Below the pieces are notes generated by a model, which saw only the letters and a program-made list of their open reading frames with translations, was not told where the DNA came from and made no database searches. Shown here in pieces: positions 32,138 through 43,051 of a stretch of DNA of 64,000 nucleotides. Source of the stretch: Salvelinus alpinus (lineage: Eukaryota; Chordata; Actinopteri; Salmoniformes; Salmonidae); assembly GCF_045679555.1 (NCBI RefSeq), contig NC_092096.1, forward strand, positions 20,560,688 through 20,624,687. Direction: 5' to 3'. The position numbers and the translations under genes are program-made. The first letter of the stretch is position 1. Every line of letters starts with the position of its first letter.

Positions 32138-33344
32138 CTTCCTACATCTCCCACAATCTTCTCATTATCAATATCTTTCAACCAATCATCAGTCATTTGT
32201 GTCAATGCAGTACATGTTGAGTGCCATTCTATTATTATACTGAAAGTCTTATTAATTTGTTTACAGTGAAATAGCATTGTATTTGGTCAAACAGTTTTTT
32301 CTAACATTTTTCTAAGAGCTGGCAGGTCTGCTGTTAGAACCAGTAAAGGCCGCTTTACCACTCTTGGGTAGTGGAATGACTTTGGCTTCCTTCCAGGCCT
32401 GAGGACAGATATGACAGATAGGAGTGGCTATTGAGTCAGCTACCATCCTCAGTAACTTTCCATCTAAGTTGTCAGGTTTGTCATTACTGATCGATAATGA
32501 TAATTTTCCACCTCTCCAACACCAACTTTACAAAATTCAATCTTGCAATGCTTTTCTTTCATTATTCTTTTTTATTATTTATGAGTACGATGGCAAACTG
32601 TTCATTGGTGGTATTTCCTGCCTAAGTTTGCCAACTTTGCCAATGCAGTAGTCATTAAAATAATTGGCAACATCAAATGGTTGTGATGATTACTGTTTTT
32701 CCATCTGATTCGATGAAAGATGGAGTTGAATTTGTCTTTCTGCCTATTAATGTCATTTAAAAAGTACTCAAGTTGTATTTCCATCATTGATCTTGGCTTC
32801 ATATTACAGTTTATTTTTTATTTTTGTTGAGTTTAGCATCATCATTTCTCAATTTGCAGTATGTCACTCCTTAATTATTAACCACATCTTTCAACCATAC
32901 ATTTTTTCAATTCCTCATCAATCGATGGAGCCTTAACAGTTTTTTAAAATGTGTATTATTATTTTACCCTAACCCTACCACACATCCCCTAATTGGGGTA
33001 AACTATTGAAGTAAACTAATGGACAACAACACTTAGGCAACTACTTCCAGCTTTTACATACAGTGCATTCAGAAAGTATTCAAACCCCTTCTCCTTTTCC
33101 ACATTTTGTTACGTTACAGCCTTATTCTAAAATCTATTAAATAATTTTTGCCCTCATCAAACTACACACAATATCGAAACGAAAACAGGTTTTTATAAGT
33201 TTTTGCAAATGTCACAGCACAACTGATTGGCTCAAACGCATTAAGAAGGAAAGAAATTCCACAAATTAACTTTGAAAGAATTAGACCTCCCCCTAATGGC
33301 TTCAGTCATACAAAGTTACACCTAAATCCAAACTGCTTCTCCAG

Positions 33345-33798
33345 CAGATTAGTAAGAATGTCCCGCCAGCTCTATATTATCTGTGTCGTTGTTCAGCCAC
33401 GACTCGGTGAAACATAAGATATTACAGTTTTTAATTTCCCGTTGGTAGGATAATCCTAATCGTAGGTCATCAATTTTATTTTACAATGATTGCACATTAT
33501 CCAATAGAGCGGATGGCAGTGGGAGTTTACTCGCTCGCTTACGGATTCTGCGCCCCCCTTTTCCTCCGTCTTTTCTTCATGCAAATGACAGAGATTTCGG
33601 CCTGTTCCCGTGAAGCAGTATATCCTTCTCTTTCGGACTCGTTAAAGGAAAAAGCTTCTTCCAGTTCGAGGTGAATAATCGCTGTTCTGATGTCCAGAAG
33701 TTATTTTCGGACATAAGAGACGGTAGCAGCAACATTCTGTACAAAATACCACAGTTGGTTAGGAGCATGTAAAACGTCAGCCATCCTTTTGGCGCCAT
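33345..33798 (-). mobile_element. 5' end of a Rex1-like LINE, minus strand
   Basis: On the minus strand a frame starts at 33798 in the context AAGATGGCGCC (MAPKGWLTFYMLLTNCGILY) and runs 73 codons; further frames read LLDNVQSL and NILCFTESWLNND. These are the N-terminal part and endonuclease start seen also in the LINE at 43052-45060 (LLANVQSLDNK, NVLCFTETWL). The rest of this element is absent, so only the 5' about 450 bp are present, which is unusual for a LINE. Confidence 0.75.
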
Positions 33799-33863
33799 CT
33801 TGTCCCAGCCCCACTCCTGCGTTGTCTTGGTTGTGTGCTAGGGATGTTGTCCTGTTGGAAGGT

Positions 33864-35435
33864 TGTAGCGGTATTTATTAGAGAGGGCTAAAGAAAGATT
33901 TTGTTCGGGCGCCAGGCAGGTATTAACCATGCCGAAAGGAAGAGAGTAGAATAGAGAGAGTACCTGTCACGAATCCCGCTTCCTGAGTCTGTTTTTGCCT
34001 GTGTTCTGTCCTGGAGTGTTTTTTCCGGTGTCCTGGAACGCACCCTGTCTGGTTGCCGGGCGACGTAGCTAGTTGGAGGATCTCTGAGTACCCGCACCTG
34101 TATCCCATCAGCTATCTGCACACCTGGTCCTGATCATCACCCCTCCACTTCATAAGCGCTGACCTGACATCCATTTCCTGCCGGATCGTTAGCAATGAAC
34201 AGTATGTTGTGCCAGCGTATCAGCCTCCAGTTTGATAGAGTTTGTTTTGTTGTTTTGTACGTCTTGCTTGCCTTGAACTTACCTCCGTTTTTTCTGTCTA
34301 CAGTCATTCACCCGGAACACTCATCCCATCCCTACCTGGTCGTCGGTGACTTCAGTTACTTCCTTGGATCTGCTTACTCAATTCCATCAACTCACCTCCG
34401 CTGCCCGCTCCGCTACTTGGATTTTTCTATCACTACATTTAAACTTGTAAATAAATACTCACCTTCGTCTTACTCTCCTTGTCCTGGTCTGCTTCTGGGT
34501 TCTACTTTAGAGAACTGTGACAGTACCACTAACAGACCCACACACATCAGCAGAAGAGACTGCCTAGAGTGTAGCCTGTTTACCAGATAGCCAGTGGAGA
34601 GAAAAGAGAATACACACCCTATAAAACCCATATCACAGCACAGGGGTAACCCCACCAAGAATACCTCATACAGTAATAATAATAGCAGAGCAATTGAATA
34701 GCAACTTCATACAAGAAAGAACCCAGTCATCAACAGAGGATTTGCAATAGTCTATTTTCTTCCAGTGGAGGAGTGCAGAGGGTATGAATGTGGGGGGTGT
34801 TCATAGAAACAACAAAGGCCTTAAATGTCAGCAATCTTCTCGGCCACATGTCATTAATACCCCACCTCAATACAGTTCAAATAACAATACACAACTTGCA
34901 AGCAACCTCCCTTTTAACTAAAATGTCCACCCAAATACTTCTGGCAAGGCAATAATAGTCCAGCTCTAATGAACTTCAATGGGAAGTGCATTTGAAAAAT
35001 AGAAAGTCTGTTGCAGGGTAAAGCACTGGAACGATAGAGGGAGGAGAAAGAGAGAAAGAGAACAAGAGAGATCTTAGCTGTGGTCTTCAGGCATGCCGGT
35101 GTACTGTCTGACCGTCCGATGGTTTGTTGGTTTGTATGTCAAAGCTTCGCAACAATGTTGCTACTAATCCATGCGATCCATAACCGCATTTCCAAACGGA
35201 AACAACCATGACCTAGAGCGGTCAAACCGATGATTGAGTTAAATACTTTATAAACTACACACCCTGAAAACAAACAAAACTTCTGCAACATAGCACACAC
35301 AATTAAACTGTCGCGCCACCCAAGAGCTCCTCCCCAAAGAGCTGAACGAGCTGTCTTTATTTCCCCCTTCCTTATTGCTGATGCGCTCTTAAAGTCGCAG
35401 CGCACGGTGAAGGCTCCGTGCAAGATTTCACCACA
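33864..35435. mobile_element. LTR-like insertion in the Tc1 remnant
   Basis: The insert begins TGTAGCGGTATTTATTAG and ends GATTTCACCACA. AGGT flanks it on both sides (33860-33863 and 35436-35439), and the Tc1 sequence is continuous across that site. After removal of the nested solo LTR at 33965-34522 it is about 1.0 kb. TG...CA ends and a 4-bp duplication suggest a long solo LTR, but no internal coding sequence supports this. The ORFs at 34195-34658 belong to the nested LTR, and that at 35139-35489 is unconvincing. Confidence 0.55.
33965..34522 (+). mobile_element. Solo LTR, 558 bp
   Basis: Runs from TGTCACGAATCCCGC to AGAACTGTGACA with target duplication GTACC (33960-33964 and 34523-34527). 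Near its right end ACTTGTAAATAAATACTCAC could serve as a polyadenylation region, which suggests plus orientation. No second copy is in the window. Confidence 0.9.
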
Positions 35436-36135
35436 AGGTGAACCTTCGCCCCAGTCTGAGATCCTGAGAGCTCTGGAGCAGGTTTTCATGGATCTCTCTG
35501 TACTTTGCTCCGTTCATCTTTCCCTCAACCTTGACTAATCTCCCAGTTCCTACCACTGAAAAACATCCCCACAGCATGTCAAAGTGACCATTGGGTTCTT
35601 GGTCTCCTCCCTAACTAAGACCCTTCTCCACCGATTTCCCAGTTTGACCGAGCGGCCAGCTCTAGGAAGAGTCTTGGGGGTTCCAAACTTCTTTCATTTT
35701 AGAATGATGGAGGCCACTGTGTTCTTGGGGACCCTTACCCAGTTTTGGTACCCTTCCCCAGATCTGTGCCTCGACACAATCCTGTCTCGGAGCTCTTCGG
35801 ACAGTTCTCCTGAACTGTTGGAGATAGGGGCCACACGCCTCTGACGCTGTTGGAGACAGTTGGGGCTCTGTCCCTATTGCGGCAAGGAGAGGCACCAGCT
35901 TCAACAGTGTCCGGCACGTTCCAACCCGGGATCATCTGTATCCTGGGTTAGGCGTGAGAACGCCATCACTTTCAGCCAAACCCTTTTTAGTATCGATTTC
36001 ACTAGCTGACTGTCCCTCATCTATTGTTTCTACAGCTCTAGTGGATTCCGGTGCTGCAGGGTATTCTATTAACCAGGCCCTTTCCTCGTCCCTTCACATC
36101 ACCTCATACCCACTCTCCTCTCCATTTCCGGTTAA

Positions 36136-38060
36136 AACCTTTTCTCAATAGGGGGTGCTGTTTACACTTTGTAGATTTTTCGTTCCCAAATTAAACTGCC
36201 TCGTACTCAATTCTTGCTCGTACAATATGCATATTATTATTACTATTGGATAGAAAACACTCTCTAGTTTCTAAAACCGTTTGAATTATTTCTCTGTGTG
36301 AAACAGAACTCATTCTGCAGCACACTTCCTGTCAAGAAGTGAGATTTTTGAAATTGAGGTCTCTGTTCCAGGGTCGGTTTATAAATTCCCTTATAAGCTA
36401 TGGGGCTACATGCACTGCATACGCCTTCCCCTAGATGTCAGTAAGCGGTGAGACTTTGAATGGAGCGGATAGCACCATCTGGGGGAGTATAAAACCTCCT
36501 GGAACGGAAGGACCGACCTTTTCGACGCGGCGCCTGACGCAGGAGGGACACCGGCATGGTGTCTTGAAAAGCTTTCGGTTTAGCAGTTCTATATCTCCGG
36601 CTCTGATTTAATTTGTTTTTTTGTCTTAAAAACTTCATAAGGTAGTTAATTTAAACCGACTTATAGCAGTTTATATCAGTTTATTGCGATTTTCTGGAGT
36701 TTCTTTGTCAGACGTTATCGCGGGTTGGGCACCTCTCCGGTACATCGGCGTTAGCAGCTAATTTCTACAGGAGTAGAGGACATCTTTCAACCAAAAGACG
36801 ATTGTTCTGGACAAAGGACCACTTGCCCAAGATTCTGATGGAAGATCATCCAAAAGTAAGAGCTATTTATGATGTTAATTCGTATATCTGTGGAAAGATG
36901 TAAAATTATTAGTCCGCCATTAATTTCGGCATGGTCTCGCTGTAACGCGAGACAGTCTGACAGTCTATAAAATATAGCTCTTTCTATCAGCTTATGTATA
37001 CAGTAGATACATACTTACATTTGGTACACACACACAGTTCAAATATACCAGTAGTTACTCACTGTATGTCGAGTAACGTTAATTTTAAAAATCTAACACA
37101 GCGGTTGCATTAAGAACTAATGTTGTCCAACCTGTATTTTTTTGTCAAGTTTACGATTAGTTATCGATTAGATTAGGTGCCTCTCCAAGATGGCGCCGGA
37201 CAGATTGCTTCAAGTTTGGCTACAATTCACATTGTATAACCACGATTTGTGACGCTAAATATGCACATTTTCGAACAAATCCTATATGCATTGTGTAATA
37301 TGATGTTACAGGACTGTCATCTGATGAAGTATATGAAGGTTAGTCAAAAATTATATATCTTTTGCTGGTTTGTTAGGATCGCTAACCTTTGCTACTGGTA
37401 AACGGCTTGTGTTTCTGGCTATTGTGGTAAGCTAATATAATGCTATATTGTGTTTTCGCTGTAAAACACTTAAAAAATCTGAAATATTGGCTGGATTCAC
37501 AAGATGTTGGTCTTTCATTTGCTGTACGCTGTGTATTTTTCAGAAATGTTTTATGATGAGTATTTCGGTATTTGACGTTGGTCTCTGTAATTATTCTGGC
37601 TGCTTCGGCACTATTTCAGATTGCAGCTGCAATGTAGAACTGTGATTTATACCTGAAATATGCACATGTTTCTAACAAAACATATGCTATACAATAAATA
37701 TGTTATCAGACTGTCATCTGATGAAGTTGTTTCTTGGTTAGTGGCTATTTATATCTTTATTTGGTCGAAATTGTGATAGCTACCTATGCAGGAAAAAAAT
37801 GGTGGGAAAAAAAAGTTGTGTCTTTTGCTATCGTGGTTAGCTAATAGATTTACATATTGTGTCTTCCCTGTAAAACATTTTAAAAATCAGAAATGATGGC
37901 TGGATTCACAAGATGTGTATCTTTCATCTGGTGTCTTGGACTTGTGATTTAATGATATTTAGATGCTAGTATTTACTTGTGACGCTATGCTAGGCTATGC
38001 TAGTCAGCTTTTTTTACTGATGGGGGTGCTCCCGGATCCGGGATGCTGTGCAACTAGAAG
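36136..38060 (-). mobile_element. TTAA (piggyBac-like) element, complete copy
   Basis: 1,925 bp flanked by TTAA (36132-36135 and 38061-38064). On the minus strand it starts CTTCTAGTTGCACAGCATCC and shares most of its length with 41245-43050. An internal segment of about 410 bp (for example ACAAGATGTTGGTCTTTCAT at 37500 and ACAAGATGTGTATCTTTCAT at 37909) occurs twice. No coding frame is present; the 65-codon ORFs inside are noise. The insertion sits in the protease region of a Gypsy relic. Confidence 0.85.
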
Positions 38061-38544
38061 TTAAAGTGTTGGATATATAACCATTGGGATCCGACACTCT
38101 TATGCCCGTCACACCTCCACTCACCCTCACCGTGGGACAAAAGGCACCAGGAAAGCCTTCCATTCCTCATCACCTCCACACCCATCCACAAAGTCATCTT
38201 CTGCTTCCTGTGGCTCCAACTCCATAACCCCACCATCTCCTGGTCAGAGAGGATAATTATTGCCTGGGGACCAGGATGTCAGAGGACCTGCTTTCCTATA
38301 CCCTGTGCATAGACTTTGGTGGAGGGCCATGTGAGTGTCCTCCAGCCCATCAATCGGTTCTCCCGTATCGTGTTTTGGGAGGTAGATGTTAACAGCGCAT
38401 CTACATCCCCACGTGGGTTGAGAGATCGGCTGCTGACCTGGGCACACACAGCCCTCACCACTGGACACCCAGGTATCACCCTCACCACTCAATCGCTTTC
38501 TGAGAAATACTGATGACACACTTTAGCGTAGGACGCTGCACTCT

Positions 38545-38958
38545 GTGTCAACTCATGTTCAGTATGTACTCAATCTAAATCTCCCTGACACGCTCCAGCA
38601 GGAAAACTCCTTCCCCTTCCCTGTGCCTCAGCGTCCCTGGTCTCATTTGTCCATTGATTTTGTCACTGATCTCCGCTCCTCTAATGGTTTCAACACCATT
38701 TTGGTAGTTGTGGACAGATTCTCTAAATCATGCAGTTTTATCCCTCTCTCTGATCTCCCTACCGCTCTCCAGGTCACTGGGCCACTGCTCCAGCAGGTTT
38801 TCCGGCACTATGACCTTCCGGAGGACATTGTCTCTGATCGTGGCCCCCAATTCAAATCACGTGTATGGAAGGCTTTTATGGAGATGCTGGGGGTCACGGT
38901 CAGCTTCACTACCGGGTATCAGCCTCAGTCTAACAGGCAGGTGGAGAGGATGAAATAG
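38545..38958 (+). pseudogene. Gypsy integrase core fragment
   Basis: The 137-codon frame shows an integrase catalytic core: [20 protein letters not shown] with the first Asp, [16 protein letters not shown] with the second, and SNRQVERMK at the Glu. It stops just after the Glu block. Pieces of the C-terminal part are readable to about 39330 in other frames (HRQKEQADLHLSEAPVFHPG). It is closely related to the integrase of the intact element at 56297-61403. Confidence 0.85.
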
Positions 38959-39478
38959 GAGCTTGGGAGGTTCCAAAGGAGTCACTGCCAGGACCACCAT
39001 GGGGAGTAGACCCGATTCCTTCCCTGGGTGGAGTATGCCCAGAATTCACTTCGTCACTTCTCCACCGGGGTGTCCCTCTTTCAGTGCAGACCAAAGGTCC
39101 TGCGGTGGAAGAGTTGTTCCGGCATGCAGAGGAGGTGTGGAATGCTGCCCACGTGAGGCTCCAACACCCCGTCCACCGCCAGAAGGAGCAGGCAGACCTC
39201 CACCTCAGTGAAGCTCCCGTGTTCCATCCTGGTGATCGCTTCTGGCTCTCTACCAGGAACCTCCTGCTCCGCCTGCCCTGCGCGAAGCTGAGTCCCCGGG
39301 TTTGTTTGTCTATTCAAAGTCCTCTGGAGGGTCAATGAGGTAATATACCGATTACAGCTCCCCACTAACTACCATATCTCACCCTCTTTTTACGTTTCCC
39401 TCATCAGGCAGGTGGTTCCTGGTCCCCTGGCTGATGCCGTCCCCCACAACACTGGAGCCGCGCGTCAAGGGGGGAGTA

Positions 39479-39786
39479 TTGTCACATCTACTCCCGCTCT
39501 AGCGTTTGACGTTGCCAGTCTACTAACCACTGGTCCTGGCAACCCATCTTTACGTACACCTGACAACCATCATTACGCACACCTGCGTCTCATCATCAGT
39601 CACACCTGGACTTCATTACTCCCTTGATTATTTACCCTTTATACAGCACTCTTTTGTTGTCAGTCATCAGGTAGTATTGTTTATGTTTCCATGTCAGACG
39701 CTTCTCTTGTTTTGTATCATTCTATGTTTGTTATTTTTAACTCACTAATTGCACCTGTTTCCTGACTCCCTGAGGTCTACGTTACA
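39479..39786 (+). mobile_element. Putative 3' LTR of the Gypsy relic
   Basis: 308 bp from TGTCACATCTACTCCCGC to TCTACGTTACA, placed directly after a purine-rich tract as a 3' LTR should be. The left LTR of the element is not seen. No second copy exists in the window, so its right limit rests on the TG...CA rule only. Confidence 0.6.
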
Positions 39787-39879
39787 GTGGGCACTGTTTT
39801 GGCACCGTTATAGTGCAAGTCATGTATTGTTTAGTGTTGTGTTGTGTAGTGGCTTTGCTGGCATGCAAAGAAGAAAAAA

Positions 39880-40196
39880 AAATGTACATGCTCAAATCGC
39901 CACTGACTGTATGGCACTTTCATACCCAGGCCTTCATTTGTTCATACTTGTGATTAAAGATTGGCAATCAACACCAGAAGAGGTTACACAGGAAGTTAAA
40001 GGAGACCTTTGGTAAACAAATGGCAACAAACATGATAGTTTTGTTAGCAGACAGTGATTACATGATGATCACAGCCCTTGAAGATGCCAATCTAGACATC
40101 TGCACAATCTCAGATCTGGAAACACGTTTGAAAGCACTGCGTGGGGACTGTCGTAATTCAAGTACACCTACAATACTTACAGTGAAGACAACATAA
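39880..40196 (+). pseudogene. AIG1 (GIMAP-type GTPase) domain fragment A
   Basis: Plus-strand text around 39909-40003 (CMALSYPGLHLFILVIKDWQ, then STPEEVTQEVK) matches the segment after the G3 motif in AIG1 domains, where C-x-x-L-S-x-P-G-x-H-V-F-L-L-V-I is typical. The frame breaks at about 40003 by one extra base and continues in the next frame (FGKQMATNMIVLLADSDYMM, then ALEDANLDICTISDLETRLK) to a stop near 40196. The MIVLLADSD block lies where AIG1 proteins have the G4 strand (TIVLFTHGEDL in fragment B). GIMAPs are GTP-binding immune proteins of vertebrate lymphoid cells. The P-loop half is missing here. Assignment is by eye and tentative. Confidence 0.5.
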
Positions 40197-40230
40197 AATC
40201 AAGGAACAACCTTATGGAAGAACAAGGAAA

Positions 40231-40440
40231 GGGCTCTTGAGTGGCGCAGCAGTCTAAGGCACTGCATCTCAGTGCAAGAGGTGTCACTACAGTCCCTGGT
40301 TCGAATCCAGGCTGTATCACGTCCGGCCGTGATTGGGAGTCCTGTAGGGCGGCGCACATTTGACCCATTGTAAATAAGAATTTGTTCTTAAGGTTTGTTC
40401 TTAATCTAGTTAAATACAGATACTTTTTTTTAAAGGCCCA
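40231..40440 (+). mobile_element. tRNA-derived SINE, second family
   Basis: A tRNA-Leu-like head (GAGTGGCGCAGCAGTCTAAG as A-box region and CTGGTTCGAATCCAGG as B-box region) is followed by GGCCGTGATTGGGAGTCC, GGGCGGCGCACATTTG and a tail with TAAATACAGATAC. This differs from the HpaI-type copies and recalls the SlmI or related salmonid SINEs; the subfamily is uncertain. The direction is plus. From 40441 to 41043 I see only AT-rich sequence with a loosely repeated AGTATATTATCGAGCTA-like motif. Confidence 0.8.
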
Positions 40441-41043
40441 GGGCAAGATGTGAGTCAAAATAATATTTATTTAAATGTTATTTATTTTCTAAAACTGTCA
40501 GGATTGTATACTGTAGGTCCAGGGGGCGTCATGGGCATGATGACAGAAAGTTAACAGTTGGCCCTCCTATATCTAACAATCACCATGGAAATGCTAAGCC
40601 GTTGAGTAGAGTTGACAAACTACGATATATTATTAAGCTATAACAAAGAACCAGTATATTATCGAGCTAATACTCAGCACCAATACAATATAATGCTATA
40701 CTGCCAATATCCTGTATGACCAAGCTTAGCTATAATACCAATATATTATCCAGCTATTATCTTGCACTTTATTTTTTTTTTTTGCATTTTTGAAGCTGAT
40801 GGATGGTTAGATCAAGCCACAAGTATTACTGTGGAGCTCTTTGCAATATTTCAGTTACACTTAATTAAAGTAACAACAAATGTTACAAATATTACAAGTA
40901 TAACTAAAAATAATAATAATCAATATTTAAATGTATTGTTCCTTATATTGTTTTATCAGATGAAAGGCTTGCAGAAATGTGAAGGACGACAACGATTAAA
41001 AACAAACTTTTTACATGGTGCTGTTGTGACAGAGTGGTACTGG

Positions 41044-41225
41044 AAAGCAAATCAAATCAAATTTTATTTGTCACATACACATGGTTAGCAGATGTTAATG
41101 CGAGTGTAGTGACATGCTTGTGCTTCTAGTTCCGACAATGCAGTAATAACCAACGAGTAATCTAACCTAACGATTCCACAACTACTACCTTATACACACA
41201 AGTGTAAAGGGATAAGGGTAGTTTG
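41044..41225 (-). mobile_element. LINE 3' terminus, minus strand
   Basis: Starts with the tail GCAAATCAAATCAAATTTTA and contains TTGTCACATACACATGGTTA and CTTCTAGTTCCGACAATGCA. I recognise it as the 3' end of a common salmonid LINE. Only about 180 bp remain; a TTAA element begins right after. Confidence 0.7.
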
Positions 41226-41244
41226 GAGGGTACTATGGCGTTAA

Positions 41245-43050
41245 AACCTCTACCGCTTCTCTCTCCCGGATCCGGGATCCTCCTCATCAAAAAAGCTGAC
41301 TAGCATAGCCTAGCCTAACGGGACAGGGATATCATATAATATAATTTTCATGAAATCACAAGTCCAATACAGCAAATGAAAGATAAACATCTTGTGAATC
41401 CAGCCATCATTTCCGATTTTTAAAATGTTTTACAGCGAAAACACAATATGTATTTCTATTAGCTAACCACAATAGCAAAAGACTCAACCGCATATTTTCA
41501 CAATTTTTCTACCGCATAGGTAGCTATCACAAAACTGACCAAATAGAGATATAATTAGTCACTAACCAAGAAACAACTTCATCAGATGACAGTCTTATAA
41601 CATGTTATACAATAAATGTATGTTTTGTTCGAAATGTGCATATTTGAGGTATAAATCATAGTTTTACATTGCAGCTTCCATCAAAAATATCACCAAAGCA
41701 GCCAGAATAATTACAGAGAGCAACGTGAAATACCTAAATACTCATCATAAAACATTTATGAAAAATACATGGTGTACAGCAAATGAAAGATAAACATCTT
41801 GTGAATCCAGACAATATTTCTGATTTTTTAAGTGTTTTACAGCGAAAACACAATATAGCATTACATTAGCTTACCACAATAGCCAAACACACAAATGCAT
41901 TTATTAGCAGCAAAAGGTAGCGATCGCAAAAACCAGCAAAAGATATAAAATTAATCACTAACCTTGACCAACTTCATCAGATGACAGTCTTATAACATCA
42001 GGTTTTTACAATACACTTATGTTTTGTTCGAAAATGTGCATATTTAGAGCTGCAAACCGTGGTTATACATTGTGAATATGTAGCATCGATTCACCAGAAT
42101 GTCCGGAGCTATTTTGGACACTCACCTAATCTGACCAAAGAACTCATCATAAACTTTACTAAAAAATACATGTTGGACAGCAAATGAAAGATACACTAGT
42201 TCTTAATGCAACCGCCGTGTTAGATTTTTTAAAATAACTTTACCATAACAAACAGCTTACGTTATAGCGAGACAGCGCCCGCCAAAACGGCGGATAATAG
42301 GACTCAACATTTTCCACAGAAATACGAAATACCATCATAAATTGTTCTTACTTTTGCTGAGCTTCCATCAGAATCTTGTACAAGGAGTCCTTGGTCAAGA
42401 ATAAATCGTTGTTTGGTTTTAGAATGTCCTTTTCTCCTGTCGAATTAGCAACCTTAGCTAGCCATGTGGCACGAACATGCCCATCTTCTCTTGACGCATA
42501 GAACGGAAAATTCCATAAGTCCAAATAAACGTTGAATAAACTGATAGAACTCGGTTGAAAAAACCTGCTTTACGATGTTATTATCACATGTATCAAATAA
42601 AATCATAGCCGGAGATATTAGCCGTGTATACCGAACGCTTATCGTAAGACAATATGGAGGTGCTTCCCGCGCCTAGGTAGAGAAAGGAAATTCTGGACAC
42701 GTCATTCCAAAAGCTCTTGTTCGACCTCAGATCAAGATAGACACCCCATTCCACCTTCCACTGCCTGTTGACATCTAGTGGAAGGCGTATGCAGTGCATG
42801 CATATCCATAAATATAAGGCAATTCAATAGGCAGGCCCTGAAACAGAGCCTCGTTTTCAGATTTTTCACTTCCTGTCTGGAAGTTTGCTGCCAAATGAGT
42901 TCTGTTTTACTCACAGATATAATTCAAACAGTTTTAGAAACTTGAGAGTGTTTTCTATCCAATAGTAATAATAATATGCATATTGTATGATCTAGAATAG
43001 AGTAAGAGGCCGTTTAAATTGGGCACGATTTTTCCCCAAAGTGAAAACAG
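41245..43050 (+). mobile_element. TTAA (piggyBac-like) element, right end lost
   Basis: The left TTAA is at 41241-41244 and the element starts AACCTCTACCGCTTC, followed by TCTCCCGGATCCGGGATCC. An internal unit of about 410 bp is present twice (GCAAATGAAAGATAAACATC at 41372 and 41779, with a third partial start at 42178). At the right it stops about 20 bp before the expected terminus and TTAA, where it abuts a LINE cut in the middle of its RT (43052). The joint therefore looks like a deletion or recombination breakpoint. Confidence 0.85.
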
Positions 43051-43051
43051 C

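Larger units (their letters stand above)
29129..32950 (-). mobile_element. Old LINE on the minus strand with two nested insertions
   Basis: I recognise the minus-strand sequence as a common salmonid non-LTR element. The 5' part near 32500-32290 reads PDNLDGKLLRMVADS and WKEAKVIPLPKSGKAAF. At 32277-32150 comes TALTQMTDDWLKDIDNEK, just before the catalytic RT block. The C-terminal part at 31518-30995 reads KETKLLGVNLDCELSSSKHI and LVKLQLAQNRVARLALHC. The 3' untranslated region reaches about 29129. A Rex1-like tail (31690-32137) replaces the RT core, and a Tc1 element (29317-30883) sits in the 3' region. Stops are frequent; it is inactive. From about 32950 to 33057 I see only a short repeat-like fragment. 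Confidence 0.8.
33058..35840 (-). mobile_element. Tc1/mariner remnant in three pieces
   Basis: The left terminus is at 33058 (TACAGTGCATTCAGAAAGTA). Internal pieces lie at about 33800-33863 (CTCCTGCGTTGTCTTGGTT) and 35440-35840 (GAACCTTCGCCCCAGTCTG; TCTTTCATTTTAGAATGATG; GATCTGTGCCTCGACACAAT). All belong, in order and on the minus strand, to a common salmonid Tc1 family. Minus-strand transposase text around 35830-35600 includes PKNTVASIIL and GTPKTLPRAGRS. It is interrupted by a LINE 5' end and by an LTR-like insertion, and its right terminus is gone. Confidence 0.78.
35850..39478 (+). mobile_element. Ty3/Gypsy relic split by a TTAA element
   Basis: The left part (about 35860-36131) carries a zinc-knuckle text (CPYCGKERHQLQQCP) and a protease motif (ALVDSGAAGYSINQA). 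The TTAA element 36136-38060 interrupts it, after which the protease-to-RT linker continues (PPLTLTVGQ, near 38110). Reverse transcriptase and RNase H are deleted. The integrase follows: zinc region (HTALTTGHPG) at about 38448, then the core at 38545-38958. The far end has a purine tract (GTCAAGGGGGGAGTA) directly before a 308-bp LTR at 39479. Gag upstream of the knuckle is missing. Confidence 0.82.
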
